From: Corylus avellana
Lineage: Eukaryota > Streptophyta > Magnoliopsida > Fagales > Betulaceae
Assembly: GCF_901000735.1 (NCBI RefSeq)
Contig: NC_081541.1
Span: 9,911,055-9,975,054 of the forward strand
DNA length: 64,000 nt
Reading direction: 5' to 3'
In this document: positions 11,931-25,100 of the stretch, one piece after another
How the letters are laid out: the number at the start of each line of letters is the position of its first letter
Position numbering within the stretch: the first letter of the stretch is position 1
The notes under the pieces: generated by a model
Told to the model about the DNA's origin: nothing
The model's database searches: none
Seen by the model: only the letters and a program-made list of their open reading frames with translations
Program-made: the position numbers and the translations under genes

Positions 11931-12650
11931 ACCAAAGTTTTTACCGAGTCAAACTTATTTTTAAAATCTTATGTTCTCATTTTTTATTTCAATTGGATGA
12001 CCAACCTTTCCCTTGAACCAGGGTTTTCACAAAGGTTATCAAGTCCTAATCTTATTCCCAGCGTAGATCCAACACTCGATTATGAGATGCTAACGAATAT
12101 TTATATTATTTTTGCTACACGAGGACTCAACCTAAGCTATTATATTATTATTATTATTAGACAAAATCAAATGTCATCTATTTTTTATATCCTTTATGGG
12201 TATTTTATAATTATCTGATCACTCTGTTTATTATATGTTTGTCCATTTATTTCAATGGTATATATGTTCAAGAGAACCATTTCATTAATTTATCATTAAA
12301 AAATTGCTCTCAGCTGGGTTTCTAGAATGAAAATCAACTGCGCCATTGAGATTGCTTAAGGTTCGTCGGCAAACATAAGAATCGTGTCGGTTGTCCATCG
12401 ATTCTGTAGTTGTCGCGTGTCATCTTCAAGAAAGTTTCCTAAAGTCTATGAAAAGAAGGAATAAACTGCCACCTCAACTACTGGAAACAGACGAAGCAAC
12501 AATAAGAAGCCATTTTACAAGTAGAAACAAACTACCCCTTTACCCCAGTGGTTCTAGATATAGAGTCATTATCTTCCCCCACCTCCCTCGCCACAAAAAT
12601 AAATAAAATAATAAAAGAAAAAGAAAAAAAACAGAAAAAACAGAAGAAAA
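11931..12650. other. Intergenic DNA
   Basis: No gene or clear repeat family. A purine-rich A/G tract lies at about 12595-12660. The bases closer to 12905 probably belong to the 3'UTR of the minus-strand gene that follows. Confidence 0.35.
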
Positions 12651-12905
12651 AAAAAGAGGAACTGAGAGAAATAGGTTTAGCATTTAGAACATGTAAATAG
12701 AAGAAAAGGCTCTTGAAGATTTAGAGCCAAGGAAAACGTTATATAAACATTCAAAGATCCGGATAATGAGCTGATATATTGAAGTGATCAAGAAGCCCAA
12801 AAAACAAAGAAAACTTTTTATATAAGTAAAAACGTCATAAATATTTTTCTGTACACTGGAACTTGACAGAAACGAAAATTGTAAATAACTGAAACTTTCT
12901 CACAT

Positions 12906-13303
12906 TCAACTCTGTGCATAAGAGACCGCATTTTTTGATGGCAATGGTGTATGTGACTCCACTAGGATTGACCATAGCACATGGACATCTTCATAGGGGC
13001 AGGATTTGACATCCTCGTACAAAATGTATATTCCTCTTCCTGAAAAAACCCAAGACAAAAAACGATGTAAATAAAAGACACGGGAAGAAATGAAGCAATG
13101 CAGGAAAAGAATACGAAACAAAGAAAGGAACAAAGTAGTGCCTCTGCCTGTGCTGCATCCCTGTGATGGGTTTCAAGCAATAGGGAGAAAAATGGACTCA
13201 TAAGTAAAAGCTTGAATTGAAATGACTTACTCTTTCTTTGAGCTGAATTCATGCGAAACCACAGCTTCTTCAATGGGGAGAAGAGCGATTGGAGCCACCC
13301 CAT
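12906..13303 (-). CDS. Small conserved plant protein of unknown function (68 aa)
   Basis: Two exons on the minus strand, 13303-13231 and 13039-12906, join in phase through a canonical GTAAGT...TTTTTTCAG intron of 191 bases. The product starts MGWLQSLFSPLKKLWFRM, crosses the splice at QRK/RRGIYI, and continues YEDVKSCPYEDVHVLWSILV to a short polar tail. I recall very similar 60-70 residue proteins, with the same MGWLQS start and EDVxxLWSILVES core, as uncharacterised entries across flowering plants. That is recollection, not a search. The N-terminus is basic and amphipathic. There is no signal peptide and no known catalytic motif. It is too short for many automatic gene callers because the intron splits it. 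Function is unknown. Confidence 0.7.
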
Positions 13304-13990
13304 TAGGAGAAGTGGGTGTGTGGTAGTGTAGGTTAAAGCAATGGGAGGAGTTTAAGAGAAGGGTAACTGTTGGTTTTGCTTAGACAAGGGTGAAGAATAT
13401 TTTAGGTTACATTTCCTACGACATTTTAATTTACATTCCCTTGCAGACCAATCATGCGTATCACATTTTGTTCTTGGTGCAATGTCTTTGTCAAACCCTT
13501 TTTGCCTTGTAGCAGAAGGCACCACACCAATTCAGCAATACTTTTCACAGTACTTCCCACCACAATCCCTTCTTAGTGTATCCCTTTTTTCACTTAAAAT
13601 GGGTTTTGCCGGTGATCTTATCCTTACTGTATACGTTTTTGGATAGTCACCCGCCCGCGGGCTACTTATTTTCTATTTTTGGTCATCTCGTCTTCTTAAA
13701 GAAAACACAGGAGTCTCCTACAAGGATCTCTTCTCCATAAGTCCACCTGTCCCATGGGGGGGTGCCTTAAAAGTGTTGGTGTCAGAAGTAGCTTGCTTGC
13801 TGATTCAATCGTTGGTTCACTCATAAATTTGGCATGTGATCATGCTGAAAGCTTTAAAAAATAAAAAAACAAAAAACAAAAAACAAAACAAAACAAAAAC
13901 AAAGAAACAAAGGAGAGAGAGAGAGAGAGTTGCCTATTTCTTGAATAAATTGGAACATGAATAGAATACGGAGAAATGTTTATTAATATG
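13304..13990. other. Intergenic DNA upstream of the small gene
   Basis: It would hold the promoter of the minus-strand 68-aa gene. An A-rich (CAAAA)n-like tract and (GA)n lie at 13858-13930. No other gene was seen. Confidence 0.4.
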
Positions 13991-13995
13991 ATAAT

Positions 13996-14825
13996 TGTTA
14001 GGATTTAATTAAGTGTTGGCAAAGTTCAATGTCCAAATATATTATGTTATAAGTTTTAGATTTAGAGTTAAGTCAAGATCAAAATGTGGCTTAAGAAAAG
14101 TCAAGATTGAAGCTTAGAAGGCTTTCGTTGAAAGCTTGGTTGAACAGAATCAATTCATCAAGTCTTAGTACTAAAACTTGAGAGGTTTGGTGGAAAGGTC
14201 GATTGGATCTCGTTTGAGCAAAGTGCTGCACCATGATTCCATACTAAAACCTGAGAGCTTTGGTGAAATGTCAGTCGATCGAAGAGATTAATTAAATTCA
14301 TGAAACCCTAAAAGTTCAATCGAACGACCTTAAATCTCATTCGATTGAACCGGCTGCTGAGATTTTTAATTGTAGTTGACTTAAGCCAAAACTTTCTGAA
14401 AACCCAAAGGTGATTTTTCATTGTTCTTAAACAATTTAATCGTTCTCCTTCTGTTTCATCAATCAAACCACAAAATAACCTTTAGCTACTAGAGTTCTTT
14501 GTTGTAATGGATGAGGTTCGTAATTAAAGATGATCCTTGTAGAAAGAGGCAAGAGGTTTTGGAGCAACTACGGTGATAAGTGAATAGGGTCGTTTGTTGG
14601 GTTGCAAAATTGAGTCATGAATTACAAATTTTTTTTGTGAATAGATAAATTTGTAACACAAATTTTCTATAGTAGATATCTTTGGGGTTGGCTGGCCCCA
14701 TAGTAGTAGTTTTACTTTTCTTTAAAAGGTTTTCACTTTGTCTCTAAGTCTTTGTATTGATTTTATTCTCTGCTTATTTTGATTGTGGTGACTTTAATTG
14801 TATAATATTAATCCTTATTCTACAG
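13996..14825 (+). mobile_element. LTR-like interspersed repeat (possible solo LTR)
   Basis: It starts TGTTAGGATTTAATT and can be read to CTACA near 14825, a TG...CA shape. It contains two diverged copies of a motif (ACTAAAACTTGAGAGGTTTGG at about 14170 and again at about 14242) and a T-rich GTTTTCACTTTGTCTCTAAG segment resembling the end part of copia LTRs. No matching 5-bp flanks were found, so the assignment is weak. Confidence 0.3.
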
Positions 14826-15520
14826 AAATTCCATGATAAATCTAAGAACTAATCTCGATACTTTTATTTTATTTTATTTATTTATTTTCAATTATAAACT
14901 TCCAAGACAAAAAGAGCATGGTTAATTAGAATCAAACAAATTGGTCGAAAACAACAATAACCCTTTTTTTTTATTTTTTATTTTTAAAGTTTTTGTTGCC
15001 ATATCAATTATGGATTCCTTGGGTTGACGTTAAAAGGCCTTCTTGACCCTCTCTTACATCCCAATCACATATGGTTAGAATCAAACAATCTATCCCATTC
15101 ACAAAACTACCACTGTTTAATTATATTTTAATATATATTATCATTGTCGAATTTTAATACGAGGATGAGGGATCCCTTTTCTATGCTAATGCACGATTAT
15201 GAACACACCTGATCCAATAGAGAAATATTATGGTTCTTTTTGGTGTTCTTTTGGTCTTACGTGGATATTGTTTTCTAAAAAAAAAAAAAAAAAAAAGGCA
15301 GAAAATAATATTTATGTAGAACCATGAGAATATTAAGATAACACCCAGAAGAATTGTTCGTAATCCCAGTAATATCAGTTTTTTTTTTTTTTTTTTGTTA
15401 AATAACAAAAACTTATGTACCCTCTAAATGCGGTGCCCTATTAATGCATAGGAAATTCGTAGAAACGTACAAGTCAAAATTGGAGGAACATATAACATTG
15501 AAATAATGTTAGTTTTTCTC
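14826..15520. other. AT-rich intergenic DNA
   Basis: Poly-A (15277-15296) and poly-T (15379-15396) tracts. No gene was recognised. Confidence 0.4.
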
Positions 15521-15524
15521 CAAA

Positions 15525-16400
15525 CTAGATTGGAGAAAATTCTTCAAATCTATTCTATAAAAGTGACATGTGTCCTTTACATATGAGAAACATATGCTTT
15601 TTTTAACCATATCTTTACATATGGTTTAACTTCTTTATTTTTTGCTGGTAGGGTTTACTTTTTATCATAAGAGATATCTCTAGTTTGCCTAAAGATGGAG
15701 ATAGTGCCTCCGTCTAAATTTTGTCTAAAATTTGATAGAACGCCATTTTAGTATCAATAACAAATTGACACGTGTCAATATAATTAATTAAAAAAATAAT
15801 ATTTTTTAAAAAAAACATAAAAACATTAAAAAATTATATTTAATACGGCCACCCCTTGGCCATTTGGGGGGTGGCCATCCGAGCCACCCCCAAACTAGCC
15901 ATAAGGAGCCAAAGGAAGTGGCTGAAACTACCCCCAAACCCATTAGCGGTGGCCTAGCCACCCCCATCTAGCCGGTTTGGGGGTGGCTTGGTCTCCCCAA
16001 GGAGCCAAAGGGGGTGGCTAAACTTTTTATTTTTTTGTTATTTAATTCAATTAAATATAATTTTTTAAATATTTTTTAATTAATTATATGGACACATGTT
16101 AATTTGTTATTGGTGATGACACGGCGTTCCATCAATAGACGAAATTTAGACGGATGTATCATCTTCGTCTTTAGACAAACCAGAGGTATCTAATGTGATA
16201 AAAAGTAAATCGTAAGAGGCAAAAAATAAAGAAGTTAAACTAAAGGGGGAATAAGGTTAAACTAAAGAGGGAATAAGGTATTTAACCATAAATTTTAATA
16301 AAAAAACATTTGTTTCTCACATGTAAAGTGACACATATCATTTATATAGACTATATTTGAAGAATTTTTTCCAACCAATTTGTAAGAATCCTTGAAAAAA
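15525..16400. mobile_element. Long foldback element with GGCCACCCC core
   Basis: Two arms of about 280 bases are inverted copies. AAATTCTTCAAAT, GACATGTGTC, GAGAAACA, AACTTCTTTATTTTTTG, TCCGTCTAAATTT and CAATAACAAATT occur on the left in that order, and their complements occur in reverse order on the right (16075-16380). The centre (15845-16020) is GC-rich and made of GGCCACCCC and GGGGGTGGC words, themselves partly inverted. There is no transposase. Its right part is also present in the second copy after the N gap (19011-19620). Confidence 0.75.
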
Positions 16401-18910
16401 ACCCAAAAAATACCAAAAAAAAAAAAAAAAATGTTGGTGTAGCTGGGGTCAATTGAGTGAAGCTCCATACTGTAGAGTGAATTTCAATTTTTTTTTTTTT
16501 TAATTTTTCCTTTTATATTTAATTGGTATAGATTGAAGTTTAACACCTCCAAATACCCAAACCAAACCCGTTTTGATTGGTTGAATTATTTGGGCTCATA
16601 TTTTAATGAGCTTTTAGATCTGCAAAAACATGAATGGAGCAAGGTTCATATGATTTTGGGCTGGTGATTGGGTCAAGTGATCACCCCAATACTGTTAAAG
16701 GTTGGGTACTCTCACCGAGCCCAGCCACTTATCCGATTACTACAAGCAAGCCCAACTGAATGGGTAGGACCAAAACAATTTTGAAAGAGTAATGTTATTT
16801 AGTAAAAAATAACCCTTTGAATTTTTTATTTTATTTTTTATAAGTCCTGATCTAAGAGCTATTTTTAATTGCTATATCATCAAGTTTTATTATAATTTAA
16901 TAATAATAATAAAAGAGAATGGAGCCCAATAACATGGTTTTTTTTTTTTTTTTTGGAGATATAATTAAGATTTTACATTTTTTATATTAGGAATTTGGTG
17001 AAAAATATGATAAGACTGGTCTAATTAAAAACAAAAAAACACAAAAACAACAACAGACCCGTGGAATTGGTTGGAAAAATTAAGAATCGTGCTAGTGAAT
17101 CGATTATACCTTGGACTTAGAGTAGTGATCTATTAGCTTTCCAAAAAAAAAAAATTATTACTATAAACATTATTGTTTTATAATACTTAGATATGCAGAA
17201 ATGGAGCTATTCTATAGCTAGTTTGGTTGGGTCGCCATCATTATTCTCTTGAAAATGTCATTCTTCAGTTCAAATGAATTAGAGAATATCGAGTTAGTTA
17301 TATTAGATGAGTATTTTTGTTTCCTCAAAAAGTAAAAAGACAAAAATACCCCTAAACTATAATTAACGGGATACTCTCCAATTCATTTCCGTTATTCCCT
17401 AAGCTGAGATTAATTTGATCTATCTGCATTCATTCAACAAACAAATTATTGCAGCAACCTGCTGGTTAGTACATACACCACAATAAGAATATCTTTGGTT
17501 GGCAGGGCAATGGGATCTCCAAATAGCTGAGACAAAACTAAAATGATGACCAATTATTCCCTACCTTTTCAGTTTATCATATTCTTAATAATATTCTTTC
17601 TTATTTATACTAATTAAAAAAAAAAAAATCTCATTCTAATATATCAAGTGTATCCTTAAATTTCACGCTGCCTGTCCCTGTCCCATTAATTGCATGAAGA
17701 AAAAAAATAGTAAAAACAATACGCTAAGTTACAAGTTGTTTCACTTTCATGTATTTGATGGTGGTGGCAAACGACAAGCCGTATAATTGTGGCAGGCCCA
17801 TCAAACCTGACCATTGCTTTGGACCAGGTCCATCAGCATGTCTCAGACACATACACCAGTCCAAAAGTTGACTTGATGAGGTCTGCAGTCACCGTCCGAT
17901 CTGCAAAACATTTAACATCATTTGTGTCTACCACATAATGCCTCCAAACGGAGATGCACAGAAGTGAGATACTCCCTACTCCCAAAGTTGACCCTCTGCT
18001 TGTTCTGCTATGATGCTGCCTATATTAACATTTAGAACAACAATTATTATTGATGTTATATACTATATACTATATATTATATTCTCATTCTCTCCGCATC
18101 TTATTGAATTGATGTGACAATATTCACCCGTCATTAACTTTTTTTTTTTCTTAACAAATTGATTCAAGGCCAATGAAACATTATATTACTCATAATTCAC
18201 GCCATTCTCCCATTATAAATTGCACATCTTTTTGAAGTGTTCTTGAAACACCAAGATGGTGCCTCCTATATGTGGCTTTAATTGATCCAACCTCTATCAA
18301 TGCCCCTTTCGTTGCTTTAGTTCTCATTCCGGCGTGTACGTAGCTACACTAGTTGTTTTCTTAATTGTTCTGTCTCTGATTCGCTTTAGTGAAGGTCATT
18401 CTTCTTATCGTTTGTGTCAAAAACACATAAGGTTGCGACATTTATTTGGGCCATTTCCTTTAATTTATTTTTTATTTTTTATTGTATTGAGGCTTATTGT
18501 TGAACTGTCGATCCATTTTTATGTGTTTTTTATTTGTTATAATCTTTCCTGCTTGTGTCATGCACAAATGTATGACATAAAACAAAGCCTTTACAATGAT
18601 ATAAATATGTTCTTCAAGATGGGATTTGATCTTGACAAATAAGATTTGTCATTAACAAAGTTAATTACTACCCGTGGAGGTTGATCGACATCATTAGGTT
18701 AAGGACAATCAAAGTTGATTTATGATCTCATTCTTACCATTCATAGCAATAAACATTTTTTTGTTGTTTAACAACTTGAATATCAAATAACTTGTTGTCT
18801 AATCATGCCGTCATTTCACCGCCTTCACATAAAGTTTAAAGCCTAAAGGCAAAATTCAATTATTACACACACTTTTACTTGAATTAGTGTTTTCTACTGT
18901 AATTTTCTCT
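15771..18910. repeat. 3.14-kb duplicated block, copy 1 (ends at the N gap)
   Basis: It begins CGTGTCAATATAATTAATTA and ends GTAATTTTCTCT, directly before the run of N. It matches 19011-22152 almost base for base in the same orientation, with scattered substitutions and a few small length changes, mostly in homopolymers. No convincing gene lies inside it. Confidence 0.95.
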
Positions 18911-19010
18911 NNNNNNNNNNNNNNNNNNNNNNNNNNNNNNNNNNNNNNNNNNNNNNNNNNNNNNNNNNNNNNNNNNNNNNNNNNNNNNNNNNNNNNNNNN
19001 NNNNNNNNNN
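18911..19010. other. Assembly gap (100 N)
   Basis: Exactly 100 N separate the two copies of the 3.14-kb block. A round 100 is a conventional placeholder for a gap of unknown size. Confidence 0.99.
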
Positions 19011-22000
19011 CGTGTCAATATAATTAATTAAAAAATAATATTTTAAAAAAAAAACATTAAAAAATTATATTTAATACGGCCACCCCTTGGCCGTTTGGGG
19101 GGTGGCCATCCGAGCCACCCCCAAACTAGCCATAAGGAGCCAAAGGAGGTGGCTAAAATTACCCCCAAACCCATTAGTGGTGGCCTAGCCACCCCCATCT
19201 AGCCGGTTTGGGGGTGGCTTGGTCTCCCCAAGGAGCCAAAGGGGGTGGCTAAACTTTTTATTTTTTTGTTATTTAATTCAATTAAATATAATTTTTTAAA
19301 TATTTTTTAATTAATTATATGGACACATGTCAATTTGTTATTGGTGCTGACATGACGTTCCATCAATTGACGGAATTTAGACGGAGGTACCATCTCCGTC
19401 TTTAGGCAAACCAGAGGTACCTCATGTGATAAAAAGTAAATCGTAAGAGGCAAAAAATAAAGAAGTTAAACTAAAGAGAGAAAAAGGTTAAACTATAGAG
19501 GGAATAAGGTATTTAACCATAAATTTTAATAAAAAAAATTTGTTTCTCACATGTAAAGTGACACATATCATTTATATAGACTATATTGGAAGAATTTTTT
19601 CCAACCAGTTTGTAAGAATCCTTGAAAAAAACCCAAACAATACCAAAAAAAAAAAAAAAAAAAAGGTTTGTGTAGCTGGGGTCAATTGAGTGAAGCTCCA
19701 TACTGTAGAGTGAATTTCAAATTTTTTTTTTTTTTTTCCTTTTATATTTAATTGGGATAGATTGAAGTTTAACACCTCCAAATACCCAAACCAAACCCGT
19801 TTTGATTGGTTGAATTGTTTGGGCTCATATTTTAATGAGCATTTAGATCTGCAAAAACAAGAATGGAGCAAGGTTCAAATGATTTTGGGCTGGTGACTTG
19901 GGTCAAGTGATCACCCCAATACTGTTAAAGGTTGGGTAATCTCACCGAGCCCAGCCACTTATCCGATTACTACAAGCAAGCCCAACTGAATGGGTAGGAC
20001 CAAAACAATTTTGAAAGAGTAATGTTATTTAGTAAAAAATAACCCTTTGAATTTTTTATTTTATTTTTTATAAGTCCTGATCTAAGAGCTATTTTTAATT
20101 GCTATATCATCAAGTTTTATAATAATTTAATAATAATAATAAAAGAGAATGGAGCCCAATAACATGGTTTTTTTTTTTTTTGGAGATATAATTAAGATTT
20201 TACATTTTTATATTAGGAATTTGGTGAAAAATATGATAAGACTGGTCTAATTAAAAACAAAAAAACACAAAAACAACAACAGACCCGTGGAATTGGTTGG
20301 AAAAATTAAGAATCGTGCTAGTGAATCGATTATACCTTGGACTTAGAGTAGTGATCTATTAGCTTTCCAAAAAAAAAAAATTATTACTATAAACATTATT
20401 GTTTTATAATACTTAGATATGCAGAAATGGAGCTATTCTATAGCTAGTTTGGTTGGGTCGCCATCATTATTCTCTTGAAAATGTCATTCTTCAGTTCAAA
20501 TGAATTAGAGAATATCGAGTTAGTTATATTAGATGAGTATTTTTGTTTCCTCAAAAAGTAAAAAGACAAAAATACCCCTAAACTATAATTAACGGGATAC
20601 TCTCCAATTCATTTCCGTTATTCCCTAAGCTGAGATTAATTTGATCTATCTGCATTCATTCAACAAACAAATTATTGCAGCAACCTGCTGGTTAGTACAT
20701 ACACCACAATAAGAATATCTTTGGTTGGCAGGGCAATGGGATCTCCAAATAGCTGAGACAAAACTAAAATGATGACCAATTATTCCCTACCTTTTCAGTT
20801 TATCATATTCTTAATAATATTCTTTCTTATTTATACTAATTAAAAAAAAAAAAATCTCATTCTAATATATCAAGTGTATCCTTAAATTTCACGCTGCCTG
20901 TCCCTGTCCCATTAATTGCATGAAGAAAAAAAATAGTAAAAACAATACGCTAAGTTACAAGTTGTTTCACTTTCATGTATTTGATGGTGGTGGCAAACGA
21001 CAAGCCGTATAATTGTGGCAGGCCCATCAAACCTGACCATTGCTTTGGACCAGGTCCATCAGCATGTCTCAGACACATACACCAGTCCAAAAGTTGACTT
21101 GATGAGGTCTGCAGTCACCGTCCGATCTGCAAAACATTTAACATCATTTGTGTCTACCACATAATGCCTCCAAACGGAGATGCACAGAAGTGAGATACTC
21201 CCTACTCCCAAAGTTGACCCTCTGCTTGTTCTGCTATGATGCTGCCTATATTAACATTTAGAACAACAATTATTATTGATGTTATATACTATATATTATA
21301 TATTATACTCTCATTCTCTCTGTATCTTATTGAATTGATGTGACAATATTCACCCGTCATTAACTTTTTTTTTTTTCTTAACAAATTGATTCAAGGCCAA
21401 TGAAACATTATATTACTCATAATTCACGCCATTCTCCCATTATAAATTGCACATCTTTTTGAAGTGTTCTTGAAACACCAAGATGGTGCCTCCTATATGT
21501 GGCTTTAATTGATCCAACCTCTATCAATGCCCCTTTCGTTGCTTTAGTTCTCATTCCGGCGTGTACGTAGCTACACTAGTTGTTTTCTTAATTGTTCTGT
21601 CTCTGATTCGCTTAAGTGAAGGTCATTCTTCTTATCGTTTGTGTCAAAAACATATAAGTTTGCGACATTTATTTGAGCCATTTCCTTTATTTTTTATTAT
21701 TATTATTATTTTTGATTGTATTGAGGCTTATTGTTGAGCTACTGATCCATTTTTATGTGTTTTTTATTTGTTGTAATCTTTCCTGCTTGTGTCTTGTGTG
21801 TATGCACAAATGCATGACATAAAGCAAAGCCTTTATAATGATATAAATATGTTCTTTAAGATGGGATTTGATCTTGACAAATAAGATTTGTCATTAACAA
21901 AGTTAATTACTACCCGTGGAGGTTGATCGACATCATTAGGTTAAGGACAATCAAAGTTGATTTATGATCTCATTCTTACCATTCATAGCAATAAACATTT

Positions 22001-22152
22001 TTTTGTTGTTTAACAACTTGAATATCAAATAACTTGTTGTCTAATCATGCCGTCATTTCACCGCCTTCACATAAAGTTTAAAGCCTAAAGGCAAAATTCA
22101 ATTATTACACACACTTTTACTTGAATTAGTGTTTTCTACTGTAATTTTCTCT
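19011..22152. repeat. 3.14-kb duplicated block, copy 2 (starts at the N gap)
   Basis: The first base after the gap resumes exactly at the word that opens copy 1. The last shared word GTAATTTTCTCT is followed by new sequence. Copy 2 lacks the left arm of the foldback element because the gap cuts it there. Small differences include C/T at the GTGGTGG core near 19175 and an (ATT)n expansion near 21695. Confidence 0.95.
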
Positions 22153-25100
22153 TCTCTTATCACTCTTTATTCTTTAATCCTTTAATCTTTTTTTGTTTTT
22201 TCGGTCCAGAATCTTGGTTTAAACTTTAAAGCATGGGATTTTAAATTCTGGGTAAATGTAGTGGCAGTTGGAGGATTAAGCCTTCCTGTTCAAATTTAAC
22301 CTAACCTAATTAGGTTTACATGCACCAATGAAGCCAGTTTATTTCAATTATTGATAACGACAAATGTATTAAAAAAAAAAAAAGACTACAGCATTATAAC
22401 AACCTGTGATATATTTGTCGTATTAAATTATGAATTCTGGCTAGTGATCGAATATGTACTTTCTCAGCTTTTAGCATTCCCAGAAATATTCACCAATCTT
22501 TATCATCAGTAATTAAATAATGTATGTGGTAAATTGTTGGATATATTAACTGATATAAATACAAATTGCCAATTAATTACTTAATTGGCATAATTCCTAT
22601 TAACAGGAACAACGTTAACCTAAACAAAAACAATTCACCCACCTGTCAACTGGAACAACCATTTTTGATAGTTAGGCTGAACTTTTGCTACACATGGTTA
22701 TGAATTTTGAATTAGAAGTCCAGGAGCAAGTTGGCCATTGTTAGTCCTAATTTTTTTAAAATTTTTTTAAACAAATTACTCAGTTTGTATTTAAATTGCA
22801 CTTTTTGGCTCTTTAAGTTCTATATATTATCTCATTTCTTTCATCATAAATAACGCGTTTAAATAAAAGAAAAATGATAAAAAAATTATTCTGACCGTAA
22901 AAGGGTATAACTTAAATTTAGGAAACTAAAAATAAAATAAAATTTGAGGGGTAAAAAAATAATTTTAGAGAGTAACATCATTTTTTTTAAAAAAAAAAAA
23001 TTAAGAAAAATTTTAGGGAAACTTTACAAAATCTCATGAACTTCCACGCATTTTGACATTATTTCTTTAATGTTAAAAAACTCTCAATTTAATATATTAA
23101 ACTTTAAATTTTTTATAATACCTCAATCTAAGAAGAAGAAGCTTTTTTTCTCAACCGGCTTTTGCGGCTTTTCCAAAATTTAATTAAACTTTGGAAACTA
23201 TCCAGACATGATACACCTAGTTCCACCTCTACTGCCCTATATTGTTGGCTTTGCCAAAAAAAATAGGATAAGACTTAAGAGGAAACGGTGGTGGGTAACC
23301 TACAAAATGATGTATTATGGAGATGGAACATAAGCTTTTTTTTTTTTTTTTCAATGGCGGGGGCCATAATTCAGTCACAAAGATAATGGGTCCCGAACCA
23401 CTTGTGGCAATCCTTGAGTCGTGGTCAACATCGTTCATTTCTCTTTGTAACGGTCCTTTGAAGACAATAAAGTTGTTCAGTTGTGTTGCCCAAAGTCCAA
23501 TCCGAAATGATCGTTTCTTCCACTGCCAACTTGACACGTTGGCCGCCTTTTCACAACGTATACAGACCACTCAGCTTTACACCACTTCTTTTACGACTTC
23601 AAAGGGTTCGAACAAATTAAAAAAAACAAAAGAAAAAAAATGAGAAACAAAATTATAACATTGTTGTGTGCAAATGTTGAAGGGAACGGCTGTTGCCGGT
23701 TGGTGTAAGGTGACATCAAGATTGCCTTTTTAAAATATGAGTCTTGCAATAAAGAGAACGTCTTGAAAGGGTTTATTGGTGCAATTCGGTGAAGTCATTT
23801 CGACGCTCAAGTTAACAAGAGTATGGTAAAATGATATTTTGGTGTGAGCGTTTGGATTTGTTTGCCTTACGGCATTCCTTTGATGAAGGTGCACTCGGAT
23901 CTTATAGGCTATCAGACCCTCAATAACATGTGATTTTTTGTTATGTTGTAAGTTAGCTTGGCTTTTTGATGAACGTGCTCTCCTAGAACCTGTCGGCATC
24001 GAGGCCTTTCAATAAGTATTCAATTGATACTGTTTAAAATTATATGTGAGAATTACTTGCTTTTATAAAAAATGTAAAACAAAATTAAATATGTATGTAT
24101 GAATATATGAGAATTATATATATACATTTTAGAGAAACGTTGATTTAATGGATTGAATTGAAGAAAATATTTCCTCCGACCCAATTTGTCGTATACCAAC
24201 TTTGATTGCACGGATTTAAAGCTTGAAGTGACGGAATGTTCCATATGGCCTTCTTTATAAAACTGACATCCTATAATATTGTAATGACAAATCCTTAGTA
24301 CCATAATTTTCTCAACATGTACTTAATTTACCAAGTCTTGCAATTTAATTACCAACATATTACTTTCATTCATGGCTGAAATTCTGTTCAAATTTTCTAT
24401 TATCATCTGTTAACATGCAATTTACCAACATCCTATGAATGAATGAAGGTGTTTGTGTTGTCAAATAAATACAATTTTTTTTTGACAATAATTGAATAGC
24501 TCGATCAGGTCGACATATCATTTCACTCATGTCTCCTTTGTTTTTTTTTAAAAACTAGCCACGTTTTGTCTCTTTAGTCGGATTCTCCTCCTACTAAAGA
24601 AATTTAGAGTACGTACAAGTAAAAAAAAAGAAAAAAAAAAGGAAATTTAGAGTGAATATTCATGGCATGACACGTGGCATTCGACCCAACTTTTACTAGA
24701 GAATTTACTAGTGGAGAGGAGACTCGATTGCATTTATTTTTTTGTAAGTAAAAATTTTACATTAAAAAAAAAAAAAAAAAAACATTAGACATATACCTCA
24801 TGTACAACCAACGACACCGAAAGATTTGACCAATCACAAAATAAGAGACTGAACTGTGCTTCCAATTTCAATTGTGGGAAAAGAGGCATGAACATAACTA
24901 GGAAAAAAAAACTAAAATAGCGTCCAACTAGGTGAACATGTTGCGACTCATTAGGAAAATTCTAAAGAGAGATGAAGACGAGACGGAAAAAGTACTGTGC
25001 GCCGTGATAACTTTTCCCTATGATGATTTGCTTTAAGAATATTTCTTCAGCATTTTATTTATATATCTATCCAACTCGACAATATGAAAAGTCTTAAAGC

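Noticed and set aside
18334..18642. Open frame in the duplicated block with a hydrophobic start
   Set aside because: It begins at a GTG rather than an ATG, its second copy (about 21560) has length changes that break the frame, and it resembles no family.
23229..23643. Overlapping open frames on both strands (over 100 codons)
   Set aside because: They run through homopolymer tracts, show no codon bias and have no recognisable motif.
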